NCBI GenBank assembly: GCA_022844165.1
Contig: JALHMH010000033.1
Span: 11,865 to 51,156 of the forward strand
Source: Lysobacterales bacterium
GTDB lineage: Bacteria; Pseudomonadota; Gammaproteobacteria; Xanthomonadales; SZUA-5
Direction of reading: 5' to 3'
Length of the DNA stretch: 39,292 nucleotides
Below the pieces are notes generated by a model that saw nothing but the letters and a program-made list of their open reading frames with translations, had not been told where the DNA came from and did no database searches. Below are positions 24,244 to 33,218 of this stretch, piece after piece. The translations under genes and the position numbers were made by a program. Position 1 is the stretch's first letter; every line of letters begins with the position of its first letter.

Positions 24244-24318
24244 TCCTCCCCTTTTTCGACAGACGATTTTTTTGACGAGTCGAAGTTTAGCTTCATATCG
24301 CTTCCGCACTTTCCGTCC

Positions 24319-24999
24319 ATGCGACTCTTCAAAACACCCGAGCACGAATGCAGCTATTACCCAGAGCGGCGGGCCGTGATGAGTGTGCTCGATCCGCATG
24401 ACGCAACGCTCGGCGAGCGGTATGGCGCGGCGCTGGCGCATGGATTCAGGCGCACCGGCGGGATGGTTTACAAGCCCATATGCAGTCATTGCCGGGCCTG
24501 CGTTGCGACTCGCCTGACGCTGGCCGACTTTGTGCCGAACCGGAGCCAAAGGCGGACCTGGCAAAAGAACCTGGATGTCGTGGCGACCTGGACTGCACCG
24601 GTTGCCAACGATGAACATCGGATGCTGTACCGGGCGTACCTGAATGATCGGCATCATGGTAATAACGACGGTGACCGCGACCCGTTCGAGAGCTTGGTTT
24701 CGCCATTTCCATCAACCGTCTTTCTTGAGCTCAGGCTCGCCGGACAGTTGGTCTGCCTGGCCGTGACGGACCGCGTGAGCGATGGCCTGTCTGCGGTTTA
24801 CACCGCATACGATACGACGCTGGCAGAACGTAGCCTGGGGACCTTGGCAATCTTGCACCAAATGACTTTCGCAAGAGCGCAGGAACTGCAGTTTTTGTAC
24901 CTGGGTTTCTGGTTGGATGGCCATCCACAAATGGACTACAAACGGCGCTTCTTGCCGCAGGAACAGCTGATCAACGGCAGGTGGTTATTGCGTCGTTAG
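24319..24999 (+). CDS. bpt: Aspartate/glutamate leucyltransferase (N-end rule aminoacyl-tRNA-protein transferase)
   Basis: This 226-residue Ate1-like enzyme moves leucine from Leu-tRNA to N-terminal Asp or Glu of proteins, marking them for ClpS/ClpAP. The N-terminus MRLFKTPEHECSYYPERRA and the cysteine cluster YKPICSHCRACVATR are diagnostic, as are LGFWLDGHPQMDYKRRF near the end. The usual neighbours aat, infA or clpA are not in the window. No Shine-Dalgarno sequence is visible before ATG 24319; the start rests on family similarity. Members that add arginine (Ate) cannot be fully excluded by eye, but the short bacterial form is Bpt. Confidence 0.92.
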   Translation: MRLFKTPEHECSYYPERRAVMSVLDPHDATLGERYGAALAHGFRRTGGMVYKPICSHCRACVATRLTLADFVPNRSQRRTWQKNLDVVATWTAPVANDEHRMLYRAYLNDRHHGNNDGDRDPFESLVSPFPSTVFLELRLAGQLVCLAVTDRVSDGLSAVYTAYDTTLAERSLGTLAILHQMTFARAQELQFLYLGFWLDGHPQMDYKRRFLPQEQLINGRWLLRR

Positions 25000-25092
25000 T
25001 GGGCGCTTGGGCTGCGAAAATCAGCAGACAGAAATCAAGTCATCAGATCGGAGCACACGCCGATTTGTCCGTGGATTCCCCGGCACCAGCAC
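25000..25092. other. Spacer between convergent bpt and the FGE-like gene
   Basis: The 93 bases between the two stop codons contain no ORF. I find no clear hairpin with a T-run. Confidence 0.4.
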
Positions 25093-26967
25093 TTATAAAT
25101 CTCTGACGACGCGGAATCCAACGCGAGCACTTCCGGCATTACCCAGTGCGCTGCCGCGCCATGCGCTTCGGATCTGGTTCGGACCCGATCCCCAGGAGCC
25201 TCCGCGAATGACACGCAGCTCGCATCCAGCGTTCACCCAGGCAACCGCAAACTCGGGCGCCCTTCGGTAGTCGTCGTGCCAGCAGTCCTCGACCCATTCC
25301 GACACATTGCCGTCAAGATCATAAATGCGATAACCGTTCGCGCCAAAACTGCGCACGGGTGCAGGCCCCCAGAAACCGTCGTTGTACCCGGCAAATCCCT
25401 GAGACCACCGCCGACCCTGGGGTGATGGATCCGCAGCGCCGGCAAAGTTACCGACGACGACGGCGGGCTCACCCTCGCCCCAGGGATACCGCGTGACTGC
25501 GCCAGCTCGCAATGCGTACTCGAACTCGGCCTCGCTTGGCAGGCGATAGCCTTCGCCACTCATTGTTGATAGCCACGCTGCATAAGCCGCTGCATCGTGA
25601 TAGCTGACATGAACCACCGGATCGCCATCCCGCGCGCGTTTGCCCGCATAGCCGCGGCGCCATGAGACACGCCGCATTTTGACAATACGCCCTGTTTTCT
25701 CCTCATACGCAGCCGACGATCCAGATCGTTCCGCGTCGGTCACGTGCCCCGTGGCTTCAACGAAACTGCGAAAGTCAGCAACCGTTGTTTCATTGCGCGC
25801 CATCGCAAAGCCGCGTTCGAACCGCAGCTGCCGCTGCGGACCCTCGCTACTTTCGCGACCGGCCTCTGACTCCGGTGAGCCCATAGTGAATTCGCCGACC
25901 GGAATGACAACCAGACGCGGCCCGTCGTTGCCATCGGACAATTTATCGGCGAATCGCTCGCCAGGCGCAAATCCGCCGTACAGGCGCATGTTGACGATCT
26001 TGGCCCGCAGTTCCCTGACCTGAGACTCGTCGAGTATCTGATCGAGTATGTCGATAGCCTGTTGCGCCTGATCGGAGTCGTTCCTGGCAAGTGCTTCGTT
26101 GAAACGTGTCAGTTGTTCGGCTTCGGTCTGCGCTCGGAACGCTCGAATCTGCGCACGCGCGTCGATCACTGCCGAAGATTCCGCCTGGATCGCATCCGCC
26201 TGTTCCAGCGCCGCGAGCCCGGCTGAAAAATTCAGCGCGAAGGACTGATCCAAAGCGCGCTCGATGAGTCGTCTCTGGACATCGCCCAAGCCCTTCAGCG
26301 CGCGCGTACTGGCTGGATCGATCAACAACGCCGCACGAAAACGTTCTGTAGCGCTAGCGAATGCCCGTGGCCCGGCGCCTTCGCGATTGAGCTGTCTTTC
26401 GCCACGCGCCAATTGTTCCAATAACGCCTTGGTACGCTGCCGAATCTCATCGACGTCGATCAACAGCGATGCATCCGCAAAACCCCGACCCAAAGCCGAG
26501 GCCTGATCGGCAACCGGCGCCAGCTTTTCCGGCAGAACAGGTACACCTGCCAGCTTAATCTCCTCCAGCGATTTGATCACCACCGCCCGCGCCCTGGGAT
26601 TCCCAGGGTCGATCGCCAGAACGCGTGCCGCGAGCGCCATCGCACTCGATGCCCTCGGTTCAATCAACCTGCCTTCGCGTTGCTGTTCCAGCATCACGTC
26701 GATGAGAGCTGAAATATCCTCATCTTCTGCGACCGGCGTGGCTGCAACAACCTCCGGCACGACTGTATCGTCGTCATCGAGCAATTCGTCGTCTAACGGG
26801 TCAGGCGTTTCGACGCTGGCCATGGGCTCAGCCACGGGCCCGGTTTCGATCGTTGGTGTGGACAACCTATTGTCGCGTTGAGCCCGATTTAAGCCGATCC
26901 CTGCGCTGCCCAAAATGAGCAACATGGCGAGCAGGAAACTGACGAATGAGCGATGCTTCTCACTCAT
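25093..26967 (-). CDS. Membrane-anchored protein with helical repeats and an FGE/SUMF1-type domain
   Basis: The 624-residue protein has an N-terminal signal anchor (10-28), an acidic Pro/Asp/Glu linker with a run of Asp, an Ala-rich helical region at about 85-345, and a C-terminal formylglycine-generating-enzyme-like domain. That domain starts near VVIPVGEFTMGSPESEAG and ends with IRGGSWGSGPNQIRSAWR and GFRVVRDL. True FGEs use two active-site cysteines close to the RGGS motif; none is present there, and the only C-terminal cysteines are in EDCWHDD and AGCELR. Sulfatase activation is therefore unlikely. The domain more likely binds a ligand or protein, or belongs to the wider SUMF1/EgtB/PvdO group. 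It has no co-directional neighbour close by. Confidence 0.88.
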   Translation of the reverse strand: MSEKHRSFVSFLLAMLLILGSAGIGLNRAQRDNRLSTPTIETGPVAEPMASVETPDPLDDELLDDDDTVVPEVVAATPVAEDEDISALIDVMLEQQREGRLIEPRASSAMALAARVLAIDPGNPRARAVVIKSLEEIKLAGVPVLPEKLAPVADQASALGRGFADASLLIDVDEIRQRTKALLEQLARGERQLNREGAGPRAFASATERFRAALLIDPASTRALKGLGDVQRRLIERALDQSFALNFSAGLAALEQADAIQAESSAVIDARAQIRAFRAQTEAEQLTRFNEALARNDSDQAQQAIDILDQILDESQVRELRAKIVNMRLYGGFAPGERFADKLSDGNDGPRLVVIPVGEFTMGSPESEAGRESSEGPQRQLRFERGFAMARNETTVADFRSFVEATGHVTDAERSGSSAAYEEKTGRIVKMRRVSWRRGYAGKRARDGDPVVHVSYHDAAAYAAWLSTMSGEGYRLPSEAEFEYALRAGAVTRYPWGEGEPAVVVGNFAGAADPSPQGRRWSQGFAGYNDGFWGPAPVRSFGANGYRIYDLDGNVSEWVEDCWHDDYRRAPEFAVAWVNAGCELRVIRGGSWGSGPNQIRSAWRGSALGNAGSARVGFRVVRDL

Positions 26968-27133
26968 ACGCGGGCTACCTTAGTTTGAAGGTTCGCCAAT
27001 CATGGAGACTTGAGCCTGTCACGGCCAGCAGGATGGAGCTTCTGACTAACAAGCATGTTGTTTTCGTTCATCGATAAACAACGTCGGGGTACATTCGCCC
27101 ACTACTCGCCAATTCGACTGACTGGAACACTCG
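26968..27133. promoter_or_regulatory. Divergent spacer between the FGE-like gene and rnd
   Basis: The 166-base region must hold both promoters. It contains overlapping repeats: AACAA (27048-27052), GTTGTT (27057-27062) and AACAAC (27077-27082). GTTGTT can pair with either flanking copy, giving two alternative stems. I could not pick out reliable -35/-10 boxes. Confidence 0.3.
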
Positions 27134-28222
27134 ATGCAAACAACGTTTCAAGAATCGATGACGGCCTCGCCGCGCTATCTGTGGATCGACAACCCAGCTG
27201 CAGCCGGCGACTTGGTTGCCGCTTTGCCGAATCAGGCCATCGCGCTTGACACCGAGTTCATGCGCACGCAGACCTACTTTGCCGATCTTGCCCTGATCCA
27301 ATTGCGCTGCGGTGAAATTCTGGCGCTCGTCGATCCCACAGTGCCTGGTGTTCTCGACGAACTTCGGCCGATGATGGCCCACCCAGGCGACAAGATTTTG
27401 CACAGCGCCAGCGAGGACGTTGAAGTGTTGTTGCGAGCACTTGGGACGGCCCCGACGCCACTGTTCGACACCCAGGTTGCTGCGACACTTTGCGGTGCCG
27501 CCTTCCCGCCCAGTTACCAGAAGTTGGTGTCCAGCGAGCTGGGTTTAGAACTCGCCAAAGGCGCAACGCGCAGCGACTGGTTGCAGCGGCCGCTGACTGC
27601 AGATCAGTGCGAATATGCTGCCGACGATGTGCGCTATCTGCCGGCACTGTACGCGCGCCTGCACCAACGCCTCAGCGACCTGGATCGATTGGCGTGGCTT
27701 TTCGAAGAAGGTGAGCGCGTGGCACTCAAGGCGAGCGAAGAAGATCGCAATCCGCATTTGAAAGTGCGCTCAGCAGAACGACTGCCCGCACCGCAACAGC
27801 GGCGACTGTGGCGGCTGCTCACCTGGCGCGAACAACAAGCCCGCTCCCGAAACCGACCGCGCACCTGGATTTTGGACAACGCAATCGCTCAGCGCGTCGC
27901 AACACTGGACAAACCGACGCCCGCTGCGTTGGCGGCAGCCTGTACCATCGAAGGCCGGGCGCAACCGCGACTGGCGGAGAAGCTTGAGCCGTTGTTGGCT
28001 GCCCCGGCGAGCGACGCAGAGCTGGCCATCCCGATTTTGTGCGTCCTGAGCGACGCGGAAAAGGCGCGCGCCGCTGAATTGCGTAAGCACATCGAGTCGC
28101 GATCTGCGGCGCTCGCGATGAGCGCCGATTTTCTTCTGCCACGTCGTGGTGTCGAGTACTGGGCCCGACATGGCGAACTGCCGGCGGAATTCCGCGGATG
28201 GCGCGAAACCGCGCTCTGTTGA
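27134..28222 (+). CDS. rnd: Ribonuclease D
   Basis: The 362-residue 3'-5' exoribonuclease trims tRNA and other stable RNA precursors. The DEDD exonuclease residues are visible in ALDTEFMR, HSASEDVEVL and CEYAADDVRYLPALY. The HRDC domain follows, starting near LLTWREQQARSRNRPRTWIL. The length matches the family. ATG 27134 is used; an in-frame ATG at 27158, just before the conserved YLWIDN strand, is an alternative because the ribosome-binding site (GGAA) is weak. It is convergent with the DUF5916 gene, leaving only 6 bases between the stop codons. Confidence 0.95.
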   Translation: MQTTFQESMTASPRYLWIDNPAAAGDLVAALPNQAIALDTEFMRTQTYFADLALIQLRCGEILALVDPTVPGVLDELRPMMAHPGDKILHSASEDVEVLLRALGTAPTPLFDTQVAATLCGAAFPPSYQKLVSSELGLELAKGATRSDWLQRPLTADQCEYAADDVRYLPALYARLHQRLSDLDRLAWLFEEGERVALKASEEDRNPHLKVRSAERLPAPQQRRLWRLLTWREQQARSRNRPRTWILDNAIAQRVATLDKPTPAALAAACTIEGRAQPRLAEKLEPLLAAPASDAELAIPILCVLSDAEKARAAELRKHIESRSAALAMSADFLLPRRGVEYWARHGELPAEFRGWRETALC

Positions 28223-28228
28223 TCGCAC

Positions 28229-30439
28229 TCAAAAGCGGCGACGCACTTTGACGAGAAATTGATCGGCATCGCGCAGCGACAGCGCGTCGCTCAGCAGGTC
28301 ATCAAAGTCTTCGCGACGATCGTTCTCGACGAAGCCGCCGCGTCCATAGACGACGAAAACTTCCGACTGCGCCGCAAACTCGTAGCGGTAGCGCAACTGC
28401 AGACCGAAGTTATTGACGCTGAAGTCTTCGATAGGATCGGCGCTCGCTGTTGCGGCGCCAAAGCGGTTGACGCGCACTGCACGCGCATTGTCTGCGGCGA
28501 TCGCGAGCCACTGCAGTTTGACACGCAGCTCGTGTTTGGACCGGGGAAACCAGTTGATATTCAAACCGCTGTCGACCGCCTGGCGTTCGAATCGCCCCAA
28601 TAAGTTGTCTTGTTGCCAAACCAACCAGTCGGAACTATCGGTGGCATACAAGTAACCATCCAAAGACAACTGCTGACTGGCAGTGTACGTCACCTCGCCG
28701 CCAACATCTAAGGCTCGGCCACCCAGGCCTTCTTCGTAGGGCCGCACACTCAGCTCGAACTGCCAGCGTTCCAGGCGCGGCGACTCGTATTCGAGGTAGT
28801 ACGACTGACGGAACGGAATGGCGACGTTGCCATTGCCGCGCGTAATCAGGTCGTTGACACCACTGGTTTCCAAAAAGGCGTTCAACAATATCGTTGCGCC
28901 GCTCTTGTATTGCCACGTTCGATCGAGGATAAGCGCCCCCGGCAGGCGCTCGCCACGATCGTTGCTGCGCCACTGCCACTCGCCGCGCCAGGAAGCGCCG
29001 CGAAGCAGCGGATGATCCAAGGTCTGCTGGTACTCGGCGGTCCACTCGATCTCATTGAGACTGGCGCGACGCTGGAAGCCCATGTCGTTGAAGTTCAACT
29101 CGCGATCGAAGTGCGTGATCTCCCACTCTTGCCGAAAATATGGCCGGGGCGTGTAGTCGATGCGCGTCCAGATGCCGGCACCACTACTGTCGATGTCGTC
29201 GTCGATATCGGAAGCCAGCACCTGCCCCGTGACTTGCCACCGCTCGTTCGCGCGCCACGTGGCATCGACGGCATGCATCGTCGCCTGGCGGTCGAGGAAT
29301 GGGCGGTCGACCAGCGTACCCAGATAACCCACGCTCAGTTGCTCTCCCGTGCGCAACAGCCGCTGACCGTAAAACAAACTGCCCAGATCATCGGCATAGT
29401 CCGATTCCTGTGCCACCAGCGCGCCGTAATCGAACCCCAGGGCGCTGCCGTTGGCTTTGATCGCCGCGTCGATATCGTTGGCCAGGCCCGAGCCGTCGTC
29501 GCGCGGGCCGCCGATGCGTCTGGTGTAGATCAACAAACCGTTATCCGGCGTACGCAGGTCGAACAGGCCCTGATTCTCGGTAAAAAAAGGACGGCGGTCG
29601 GAGAAAAACGCCTCGATGGCATCGAAGTTCACCACCAGTTCGTCGGCCTCGACTTGACCAAAGTCCGGTGCCAGCGCGGCGGTCAGTTGGAAGTCACCGC
29701 TCGGTTTCCAGTACAGGTCTGCACCGGCATTGAACGTCTGTTGATCGTTCTTCAAATCGATGGCAGCCGTGGCATAGGGGAAAACACGCAACAGCGACTG
29801 CTCGTACTGGTCGATCTCGATGCGCGCAAACTCAGATACGTAACGTGGACGCATGAACGTGGCTGCCGGATACCCGCTGCGCTCGGTTCTCACGCCCAAT
29901 ACGCGATCGAACATCAGAGCCACCGTACGCCTCGGCGTGCCGCTGTTTTTCATCGCCGCTACGGTCCAGGGCAACAGCATCTCGACTGACCAGAAGTCCT
30001 CGCCCTCAAACGCTGCGTGCTGCCAATCGCCGTCCCAGTCGGTGCTGAACTGATTTTCGTTGGTAATCGTTGCGTCTTGAATGGAACCGGCCAGGGACAC
30101 GGTAAAGTTGTAGGCCACTTCACCATCGGCGTTAAAATCGATGAAGAGGTTCACCCGATCGCCCGGCATATCCGCATCCCGGGCAGTCAGCTCTCTCTGC
30201 CGAGGCACATCCGGCGGCTGCACATTGTGGAAACCGACGGCGATGCCCTCCGGCAGCGCCAGGAGGCGAACGGTTGTCGGATAGGTTGGCTCGGCACGCG
30301 TGAAGGGTTCGACGACAACGAAGTCCTCAAATACCTGAGCACTTTGCCACTGGCTCTCATCGAGCCGGCCGTCGATGGTCAGGCCCGCAGCCACCAGTGG
30401 CGGAGGAGTCAACAATAACAGGATCCAGAAAAATCGCAT
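28229..30439 (-). CDS. DUF5916 outer-membrane protein with CBM9-like domain
   Basis: The 736-residue protein has a signal peptide (MRFFWILLLLTPPPLVAA), a carbohydrate-binding family 9-like beta-sandwich (about 20-210: LTIDGRLDESQWQSA, VNLFIDFNADGEVAYNF, FWSVEMLLPW), and a long region of amphipathic strands ending in Phe (VKVRRRF). The C-terminal Phe and alternating aromatic strands fit an outer-membrane beta barrel assembled by BAM. The function of DUF5916 proteins is unknown. The CBM9-like domain suggests glycan binding, but none is proven. It follows msrA on the same strand, 119 bases apart. A short inverted repeat AGGCTGC/GCAGCCT (30487-30493, 30521-30527) lies in that gap. Confidence 0.88.
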   Translation of the reverse strand: MRFFWILLLLTPPPLVAAGLTIDGRLDESQWQSAQVFEDFVVVEPFTRAEPTYPTTVRLLALPEGIAVGFHNVQPPDVPRQRELTARDADMPGDRVNLFIDFNADGEVAYNFTVSLAGSIQDATITNENQFSTDWDGDWQHAAFEGEDFWSVEMLLPWTVAAMKNSGTPRRTVALMFDRVLGVRTERSGYPAATFMRPRYVSEFARIEIDQYEQSLLRVFPYATAAIDLKNDQQTFNAGADLYWKPSGDFQLTAALAPDFGQVEADELVVNFDAIEAFFSDRRPFFTENQGLFDLRTPDNGLLIYTRRIGGPRDDGSGLANDIDAAIKANGSALGFDYGALVAQESDYADDLGSLFYGQRLLRTGEQLSVGYLGTLVDRPFLDRQATMHAVDATWRANERWQVTGQVLASDIDDDIDSSGAGIWTRIDYTPRPYFRQEWEITHFDRELNFNDMGFQRRASLNEIEWTAEYQQTLDHPLLRGASWRGEWQWRSNDRGERLPGALILDRTWQYKSGATILLNAFLETSGVNDLITRGNGNVAIPFRQSYYLEYESPRLERWQFELSVRPYEEGLGGRALDVGGEVTYTASQQLSLDGYLYATDSSDWLVWQQDNLLGRFERQAVDSGLNINWFPRSKHELRVKLQWLAIAADNARAVRVNRFGAATASADPIEDFSVNNFGLQLRYRYEFAAQSEVFVVYGRGGFVENDRREDFDDLLSDALSLRDADQFLVKVRRRF

Positions 30440-30558
30440 GCAACCATCGCGAACAAAACAAGACTGCGAAGTCTAATTGCAGTCAGAGGCTGCACGCAGA
30501 CAAGTTGAGCCGGAACGGTGGCAGCCTGCGCCACGAGGAATTCGCAAAAGGTCGAGCT

Positions 30559-31146
30559 TTACTTCAGATCCGCCGCAAACCGTTTCTTAAACTTGGCTAC
30601 TTTCGGCGCGATCACCAGGCTGCAGTATGGCTGCTCGCCGTTCAACTCGAAGTACTCCTGGTGGTAGTCCTCGGCCCGATAGAACATCGTCAGCGGTTGC
30701 ACTTCAGTGACCAGCGGCTTGCCCCACTCACCGCTGGCTTGCGTTGCGGCGATGGCCTTTTCGATCGACGCTTTCTGATCGGAGTTACTGTAAAAAGCGA
30801 TCGAACGGTACTGTGGTCCAACATCATTGCCCTGGCGGTTGAGCGTGGTCGGATCATGGATGGTAAAAAACACTTCCAGCAGTTTATCGCGAGAGATCAC
30901 CGCAGGATCGAAGGTGACCTCAACGACTTCAGCATGGCCAGTTCGGCCGCCAATGACCTGTTTGTAGCTTGGGTTCTCGACCTCGCCGCCAGCGAAGCCA
31001 GACACCGCCGATTCCACACCTTTGAGCTGATCGTAGACGGCTTCCAAGCACCAGAAGCAACCGCCGCCCAGCACCAATTTTTCTTTGTCAGAAGCCATCG
31101 AAGCACCTAAAGGGAGAGACAACAAGAGAGCTAACAGAACGCGCAT
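30559..31146 (-). CDS. msrA: Peptide methionine sulfoxide reductase A, exported form
   Basis: This 195-residue MsrA reduces the S-epimer of methionine sulfoxide in proteins. The catalytic motif GCFWC has C30 and C33. Further family segments are YKQVIGGRTGHAEVVEV, DPTTLNRQGNDVGPQYRS and the C-terminal PYCSLVIAPKV with a likely resolving Cys. The N-terminus (MRVLLALLLSLPLGASMAS) is a cleavable signal peptide, absent from cytoplasmic MsrA. The enzyme is therefore predicted to be periplasmic and to repair oxidised envelope proteins, and would need a periplasmic reductant. It diverges from purD. Confidence 0.95.
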   Translation of the reverse strand: MRVLLALLLSLPLGASMASDKEKLVLGGGCFWCLEAVYDQLKGVESAVSGFAGGEVENPSYKQVIGGRTGHAEVVEVTFDPAVISRDKLLEVFFTIHDPTTLNRQGNDVGPQYRSIAFYSNSDQKASIEKAIAATQASGEWGKPLVTEVQPLTMFYRAEDYHQEYFELNGEQPYCSLVIAPKVAKFKKRFAADLK

Positions 31147-31332
31147 GAGCGTACCTCAAACTGGAAAGGGCATCGCGAAAAACTCAGGACTGGGCATTCA
31201 GACTCGCCATGTGCCGTTCGCTTCACACTACAGACCGGCATCGACGTCGAAGCATTTCGCAGTTGCCCTCAATACCAGGTGAAGCGGCGCGGCCGCTATG
31301 CTTGAGAAAAGCCAGAAACCAAGGTGTGACCC
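31147..31332. promoter_or_regulatory. Divergent spacer between msrA and purD
   Basis: The 186 bases include the palindrome AGCGGC-gcg-GCCGCT and, right after it, TATGCT as a possible -10 for purD. No matching -35 is at the proper distance. No PurR-type operator was recognised. The purD ribosome-binding site is AAGG, about 7 bases before the ATG. Confidence 0.3.
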
Positions 31333-32604
31333 ATGAAGGTGCTCGTGATTGGAAATGGTGGCCGCGAACATGCGCTCGCCTGGCGCATTCGGCAGTCGCC
31401 CCAGGTGAATGAGGTGCTGGTCGCGCCCGGCAACGCCGGCACCGCATTCGAATCTGGCATGCGCAACGTGCCGGTCAGCGCCACCGATATCGACGGACTA
31501 CTGGCGATGGCCCGGCAGGAGCGTGTCGATCTGACAGTTGTCGGTCCGGAGGCGCCTTTGTCACTTGGCATTGTCGACCGCTTCGCCGCCGCCGGATTGC
31601 GCTGTTTCGGGCCGACGCAGGCCGCTGCGCAGCTCGAAACGTCCAAGGCCTTTACGAAGGCGTTTCTCGAACGCCATGGAATTCCCACGGCCCAGTATCG
31701 GGTGTTTACGGACATCGAGTGTGCCAAGACTTACGTGCATCAACGCGGCGCACCGATCGTGGTCAAGGCTGATGGCCTGGCCGCAGGCAAAGGCGTGGTT
31801 GTGGCCCAAACCATAGCCGAAGCTGACGCAGCAGTCGATGCAATGCTCGGCGGCGATTCGCTCGGCGCCGCCGGCCATCGAGTGGTCATCGAGGACTTTC
31901 TCGTGGGCGAAGAAGCCAGTTACATCGTGATCGCGGACGGCACGAACTACGTCGCACTGGCCACCTCGCAAGACCATAAGCGCCGCGATAACGGCGATCA
32001 AGGTCCGAACACCGGCGGCATGGGCGCTTATTCGCCGGCGCCGGTCGTGACTGCGGACGTCGACGCGCAAGTTCGCACGCAGATTATCGAGCCAACGCTC
32101 GCAGCGATGCGCGCCGAAGGTCATCCCTTTGTCGGATTTTTGTACGCGGGACTGATGATCCACGAAGGCAGTGCGAAGGTACTCGAGTACAACGTGCGCT
32201 GCGGTGATCCGGAAACACAGCCAATCATGATGCGCCTCAAGAGCGATGTGATTGCGCTGTATGAGGCGGCCATTGACGGGCGCCTGGCTGAGGTTCAAGC
32301 CGAATGGGATTCCAACGTCGCTGTGGGCGTGGTGCTGGCAGCCGAAGGGTATCCAGCCAACGTGCGCAAGGGCGATACAATCGACGGTTTATCCGTGACG
32401 CAGTTACCCGACGTGAAGGTCTTTCATGCAGCAACGCGCCTGCGCGATGGTGTCGCGACTACCGATGGTGGTCGCGTGCTCACTGTGTGCGCGCGGGGCG
32501 AATCGCTATCGGCAGCGCGGAAGCTTGCGTACCAACGTTGCGAGTCGATCCGCTGGCCCGGACTCTTTTATCGGCGGGATATTGGTCATCGCGGATTGCG
32601 ATGA
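31333..32604 (+). CDS. purD: Phosphoribosylamine-glycine ligase (GAR synthetase)
   Basis: The 423-residue ATP-grasp enzyme joins phosphoribosylamine and glycine using ATP, the second step of purine synthesis. The N-terminal GNGGREHALAWR, the ATP-grasp segments KADGLAAGKGVVVA and EDFLVGEEAS, GPNTGGMGAYSPAP, and the metal-binding EYNVRCGDPETQP are intact. The end (RWPGLFYRRDIGHR) matches the family. purH, often next to purD, is not here. It ends 24 bases before the 3' end of the convergent mrpG. Confidence 0.97.
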   Translation: MKVLVIGNGGREHALAWRIRQSPQVNEVLVAPGNAGTAFESGMRNVPVSATDIDGLLAMARQERVDLTVVGPEAPLSLGIVDRFAAAGLRCFGPTQAAAQLETSKAFTKAFLERHGIPTAQYRVFTDIECAKTYVHQRGAPIVVKADGLAAGKGVVVAQTIAEADAAVDAMLGGDSLGAAGHRVVIEDFLVGEEASYIVIADGTNYVALATSQDHKRRDNGDQGPNTGGMGAYSPAPVVTADVDAQVRTQIIEPTLAAMRAEGHPFVGFLYAGLMIHEGSAKVLEYNVRCGDPETQPIMMRLKSDVIALYEAAIDGRLAEVQAEWDSNVAVGVVLAAEGYPANVRKGDTIDGLSVTQLPDVKVFHAATRLRDGVATTDGGRVLTVCARGESLSAARKLAYQRCESIRWPGLFYRRDIGHRGLR

Positions 32605-32628
32605 TGCCGCGAATTTGTGGCCAATAAA

Positions 32629-32949
32629 CTAAAGGTCATCCCCATGTTTCCCCTCGCTCGCGCGAAACGCCCGTGCCAGCAGCATGCCGCTGACGGGCGC
32701 CGTGACGATCAGAAAGACGGTGATCAGTAACTCGCGCACCGGCCACAATCCATCGCGCCAGAGCCCGACGAACATGGCGGCAATCAAGATGCAGCCCACC
32801 CCCAGAGTGGTGGCCTTCGTCGGACCGTGCAGGCGGCGCAAAAAGTCTGGCAGCTTGTACAAGCCCAGGCTCCCTACAAATGCGAACCCACTGCCAGCCA
32901 GCAGCAAAAAAGCAACAATCACGTCCAGCCACATCGGCCATGCGCTCAT
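32629..32949 (-). CDS. mrpG: Mrp Na+/H+ antiporter subunit G
   Basis: The 106-residue protein has three hydrophobic segments and the family pattern VGSLGLYKLPDFLRRLHGPTK followed by TLGVGCILIA. It is the last subunit of the six-gene mrp operon and overlaps mrpF by ATGA. MrpG is a small membrane subunit essential for complex activity, with no known catalytic residue. The charged tail is short. Confidence 0.92.
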   Translation of the reverse strand: MSAWPMWLDVIVAFLLLAGSGFAFVGSLGLYKLPDFLRRLHGPTKATTLGVGCILIAAMFVGLWRDGLWPVRELLITVFLIVTAPVSGMLLARAFRASEGKHGDDL

Positions 32950-33218
32950 TCGATCGGCCCTCCCCGTTCCACACTGCGCGCAAATGCCACTGTTCCAACA
33001 AATCCCAGCAACGCGATGATCAAAGCCGCTTCGAAATACGCGCGTGTGGCAAAGACGATTTCCAGGAGGAACAAACTGGCTACCGTGAGCACATACAGCG
33101 TATCCAGTGCCAGGACTCGATCCAGCGAGTGCGGTCCACGGAGCAAACGTAACACGCTTAACAACACGGCTGCGAGCAGCAATAAGACCACCATCGGCAG
33201 GATCATCGTTGTGATCAT
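32946..33218 (-). CDS. mrpF: Mrp Na+/H+ antiporter subunit F
   Basis: The 90-residue protein has three transmembrane segments and the typical RLLRGPHSLDRVLALDTL pattern of MrpF. It overlaps mrpE upstream and mrpG downstream by ATGA, so stoichiometric translation is likely. In known Mrp structures the MrpE-F-G group forms part of the membrane arm where the Na+ path is proposed. Confidence 0.92.
   Translation of the reverse strand: MITTMILPMVVLLLLAAVLLSVLRLLRGPHSLDRVLALDTLYVLTVASLFLLEIVFATRAYFEAALIIALLGFVGTVAFARSVERGGPIE

Noticed and set aside
24255..24284. TTCGAC ... GTCGAA inverted repeat with a T-run after tesB
   Set aside because: The T-run is inside the loop rather than after the stem, so it does not form an intrinsic terminator.
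25093..26967. Assignment as an active formylglycine-generating enzyme
   Set aside because: The active-site cysteines expected near the RGGS motif are absent, and no sulfatase gene is near.
28910..29989. 359-codon open frame antisense to the DUF5916 gene
   Set aside because: It has no recognisable domain, no ribosome-binding site, and the composition of a shadow frame; the minus-strand product has a signal peptide, a CBM9-like domain and a barrel.
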